Origin: Candidatus Babelota bacterium
GTDB taxonomy: Bacteria; Babelota; Babeliae; Babelales; Babelaceae
Assembly: GCA_003174035.1 (NCBI GenBank)
Contig: PRDV01000002.1
Location: forward strand, 1-5,498
Length of the DNA: 5,498 nucleotides
Reading direction: 5' to 3'
Part shown: piece by piece, positions 3,973-5,498 of the stretch
Position numbering within the stretch: the stretch's first letter is position 1
Layout: each line of letters opens with the position of its first letter
The notes under the pieces: model-generated
Databases searched by the model: none
Told to the model about the DNA's origin: nothing
Seen by the model: only the letters and a program-made list of their open reading frames with translations
Translations under genes and position numbers: made by a program

Positions 3973-4407
3973 CTATTCTGTCTGATTACGACTTTGTTGC
4001 GCTAAATACTGCGCTAAAATCTTCTGCACGTCAGCCTGATTTTTTGAACCTTTAATGAAGGCAAGTTTCTTTTTTTTAGCAAAGATAACCCAGCTTGGGA
4101 GGGTTTTAATATTAAAGAGTTTAGCAACCTCCTCATATTTAATAACATCAAGCGTTATAAACGTTGCTTTATCCTTAAATGCATTCGCCATTTTTGCATA
4201 AGCTTGATCAGTTGCTTTGCAGGGACCGCATCCAATGAGATAGAATTTAATTACCAACGGTTTGTCAGAATTGATAGCTTGTTCAAAAGCTTTTTTTGAA
4301 TTATGATCTGGCCCAATGAGACGCGAAAAATCGGTTACGCCAGGTATTGCCCCATAAGCATTGATCCCTATGAGTATTGCAAGTATGAGCCGGATAAACA
4401 CTACCAT
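3973..4407 (-). CDS. Exported thioredoxin-like protein, CGPC active site
   Basis: This is a 144-residue protein. Residues 1-20 are a hydrophobic signal peptide ending AYGA. The thioredoxin fold has GCGPC (CxxC at 60-63) and cis-proline LPS at 103-105. The Trp before the active site is replaced by Gly59, and the buried Asp position is Lys54. A basic KKKK run at 111-114 lies in the beta4-beta5 turn. Unlike the two paralogues at 109-582 and 654-1133, there is no long Lys-rich tail. The frame is open 18 codons further upstream (to 4461), but AAGGA at 4413-4417, five bases before the ATG at 4407, and the signal peptide starting there favour the shorter form. It is divergent from the glucose-6-phosphate isomerase gene. 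Envelope thiol-disulfide exchange is likely; the partner is unknown. Confidence 0.86.
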   Translation of the reverse strand: MVVFIRLILAILIGINAYGAIPGVTDFSRLIGPDHNSKKAFEQAINSDKPLVIKFYLIGCGPCKATDQAYAKMANAFKDKATFITLDVIKYEEVAKLFNIKTLPSWVIFAKKKKLAFIKGSKNQADVQKILAQYLAQQSRNQTE

Positions 4408-4412
4408 AATTT

Positions 4413-4417
4413 TCCTT
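4413..4417 (-). promoter_or_regulatory. RBS fixing the start of the 3973-4407 gene
   Basis: AAGGA on the minus strand lies five bases before the ATG at 4407. The longer start at 4461 would put a charged stretch in front of the signal peptide and would run into the candidate promoter. Confidence 0.75.
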
Positions 4418-4423
4418 CCGACG

Positions 4424-4453
4424 TTGTCCGTTTTTATGTAGATAAGGTATAGT
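4424..4453 (+). promoter_or_regulatory. Possible promoter of the isomerase gene
   Basis: TTGTCC (4424-4429) and TATAGT (4448-4453) are 18 bases apart. The predicted start near 4460 gives a leader of about 44 bases before the ATG at 4504. It lies next to the opposing promoter at 4457-4486. Confidence 0.45.
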
Positions 4454-4456
4454 GTA

Positions 4457-4486
4457 AGCATAGCGTAAGTTTATGATACATGACAA
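4457..4486 (-). promoter_or_regulatory. Possible promoter of the 3973-4407 gene
   Basis: On the minus strand, TTGTCA (4486-4481) and TATGCT (4462-4457) are 18 bases apart. The predicted start near 4450 leaves a leader of about 43 bases. Its -10 is only 3 bases from the -10 of the plus-strand promoter, and the two face each other. Confidence 0.45.
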
Positions 4487-4503
4487 GAATTTGTTGGAGT
4501 GGT

Positions 4504-5498
4504 ATGGTTATCGATGGTCTTTATAAGCCTAATGAGCAGGTTGAACAGCATATAAAAGAAGAAATCACAGTTATTAAAGCGGCATTAACCAAAGAATATG
4601 CTACCCCCTATGGCGCACTTTACGCTCCTGCTGATAAAAAGTCTCTTGACGTAATAAACGGCTTCATCGCTCAAGTAAGAGATAAAAGACCTACCCTACT
4701 CATGCTGGTTGGCATTGGGGGGTCAAATATGGGAGCGCTTGCCGTTATCCAGGCGTTGTTCGGTTCCATGATGCATGAATATAAGCCTTGTAAATTATAT
4801 TGCGCGGATACGATAGATGAAGAGTATACTGGTTCGTTAATCGCTCTTTTTGAAGAGGAGTTAAAAAAGGAGGGGCGAGTTGTATTGTGCATCGTAACTA
4901 AATCAGGTACAACTACCGAGACGATTATTAATGCAGGGATATTTCTTGATCTTCTAAAGAAATATAGGCCAGTCGATTATGACGAATCCCTTGTTTTTAT
5001 TACGGACGCAAATTCACCCTTGCATAGGCTAGTACTGGGTAGAGCTACCATTTCATCAACATCTGTAAAAACGCTTATGCTAGAAATCCCCCAACAAGTG
5101 GGGGGGCGATTTTCAGTTTTTACCGCTGTTGGGCTTTTCCCTCTTGGTCTTATGGGAATCGATATTGCAAGTTTTTGCACAGGAGCAACCGCTGCTTTAG
5201 ACCGCTGTCTTGCTGATTCTTTTGAGCATAATGAAGCGGCGTTGAGTGCATCTGCGATTTTTGCTCACTACCAACAAGGGTATGTCATCCATGATCTTTT
5301 TCCCTTCTCACCGAATCTTACCATGCTCGCGCAGTGGTATAAGCAATTAATCGGTGAAAGCCTCGGCAAGAAAAATACTCGCGATGGACGTAGCATTGAA
5401 GCTGGTATAACGCCAACGGTATCACTCGGAACCGTTGATTTGCATTCAGTGGTACAGCTGTATTTGGCGGGACCTCGCAACAGAATTACTTCCTTTAT
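4504..5498 (+). CDS. pgi: Glucose-6-phosphate isomerase, 3' end cut by window
   Basis: This enzyme interconverts glucose 6-phosphate and fructose 6-phosphate in cytoplasmic glycolysis/gluconeogenesis. The window holds the first 331 residues with an uninterrupted frame to the edge. Family landmarks appear in order: GIGGSN at 70-75 and SGTTTE at 134-139 (sugar-phosphate binding SIS-type loops); VGGRFSVFTAVG from 199, the isomerase signature with Arg202; and QWYKQLIGESLGK with Glu285, the likely catalytic Glu. DLHS at 312-315 has His314, the likely ring-opening His. Bacterial short forms of the family run to about 430-450 residues, so roughly 100 residues, including the catalytic Lys region, are missing beyond the edge. 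The ATG at 4504 has GGAG at 4496-4499, four bases away. It is the only plus-strand gene, divergent from the exported thioredoxin gene, with no obvious functional link to it. Confidence 0.96.
   Translation, partial: MVIDGLYKPNEQVEQHIKEEITVIKAALTKEYATPYGALYAPADKKSLDVINGFIAQVRDKRPTLLMLVGIGGSNMGALAVIQALFGSMMHEYKPCKLYCADTIDEEYTGSLIALFEEELKKEGRVVLCIVTKSGTTTETIINAGIFLDLLKKYRPVDYDESLVFITDANSPLHRLVLGRATISSTSVKTLMLEIPQQVGGRFSVFTAVGLFPLGLMGIDIASFCTGATAALDRCLADSFEHNEAALSASAIFAHYQQGYVIHDLFPFSPNLTMLAQWYKQLIGESLGKKNTRDGRSIEAGITPTVSLGTVDLHSVVQLYLAGPRNRITSF

Noticed and set aside
4671..5480. Three minus-strand open frames of 67-73 codons
   Set aside because: All are antisense to the glucose-6-phosphate isomerase gene, whose family motifs make the plus-strand reading certain.
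1..5498. tRNA, rRNA, insertion sequence or attachment site
   Set aside because: I saw no tRNA-like cloverleaf, no rRNA sequence, no transposase and no terminal repeats by eye.

Overview
The window looks like part of a compact, AT-leaning bacterial genome that uses standard codons and strong AGGA-type ribosome binding sites. No ribosomal or other phylogenetic marker is present. My best guess is an intracellular or host-associated lineage such as Candidatus Dependentiae (TM6). This rests only on the style of the content: small exported thioredoxins, a histone-like Ala/Arg/Lys-rich repeat protein and short orphan genes. It is an inference, roughly even odds.

Layout. From the left edge to about 4.4 kb all genes lie on the minus strand; one gene on the plus strand then runs off the right edge. 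Minus-strand genes, in the order they are transcribed (right to left), are: an exported thioredoxin-like protein (3973-4407); an exported orphan (3453-3893) with its own promoter and terminator; a probable six-gene operon of small hydrophilic proteins ending in a histone-like protein (3373 down to 1645); a small exported coiled-coil protein (1218-1454) closed by a textbook UUCG terminator; and two more exported thioredoxin-like proteins with Lys-rich tails (654-1133 and 109-582). The plus-strand gene (4504 to the edge) is glucose-6-phosphate isomerase, cut by the window end. No gene-free stretch exceeds 300 bases; the longest is 1455-1644.

The most interesting part is the 1645-3373 operon. 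Five tiny genes (47, 56, 58, 52 and 61 codons of protein), four of them shorter than 60 residues and easily missed, precede a 259-residue protein with about 63 basic and 12 acidic residues. That protein carries four TPRR motifs and three 32-35-residue repeats. The 61-residue protein and the histone-like protein share a motif resembling the KGG / GsiB / LEA group 1 hydrophilin repeat, extended by a new His/Cys tail (APHxCRGxxC). My inference is a co-expressed set for chromatin compaction and cytoplasm protection in a dormant or extracellular stage, similar in logic to chlamydial Hc1/Hc2 but built from different parts.

The three thioredoxin-fold proteins are all predicted to be exported. All keep a CxxC pair and a cis-proline, and all lack the buried aspartate of classical thioredoxin, so they may act as envelope oxidoreductases rather than cytoplasmic reductants. 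Four putative promoters share a TTGnnn-18 bp-TAT-type layout.
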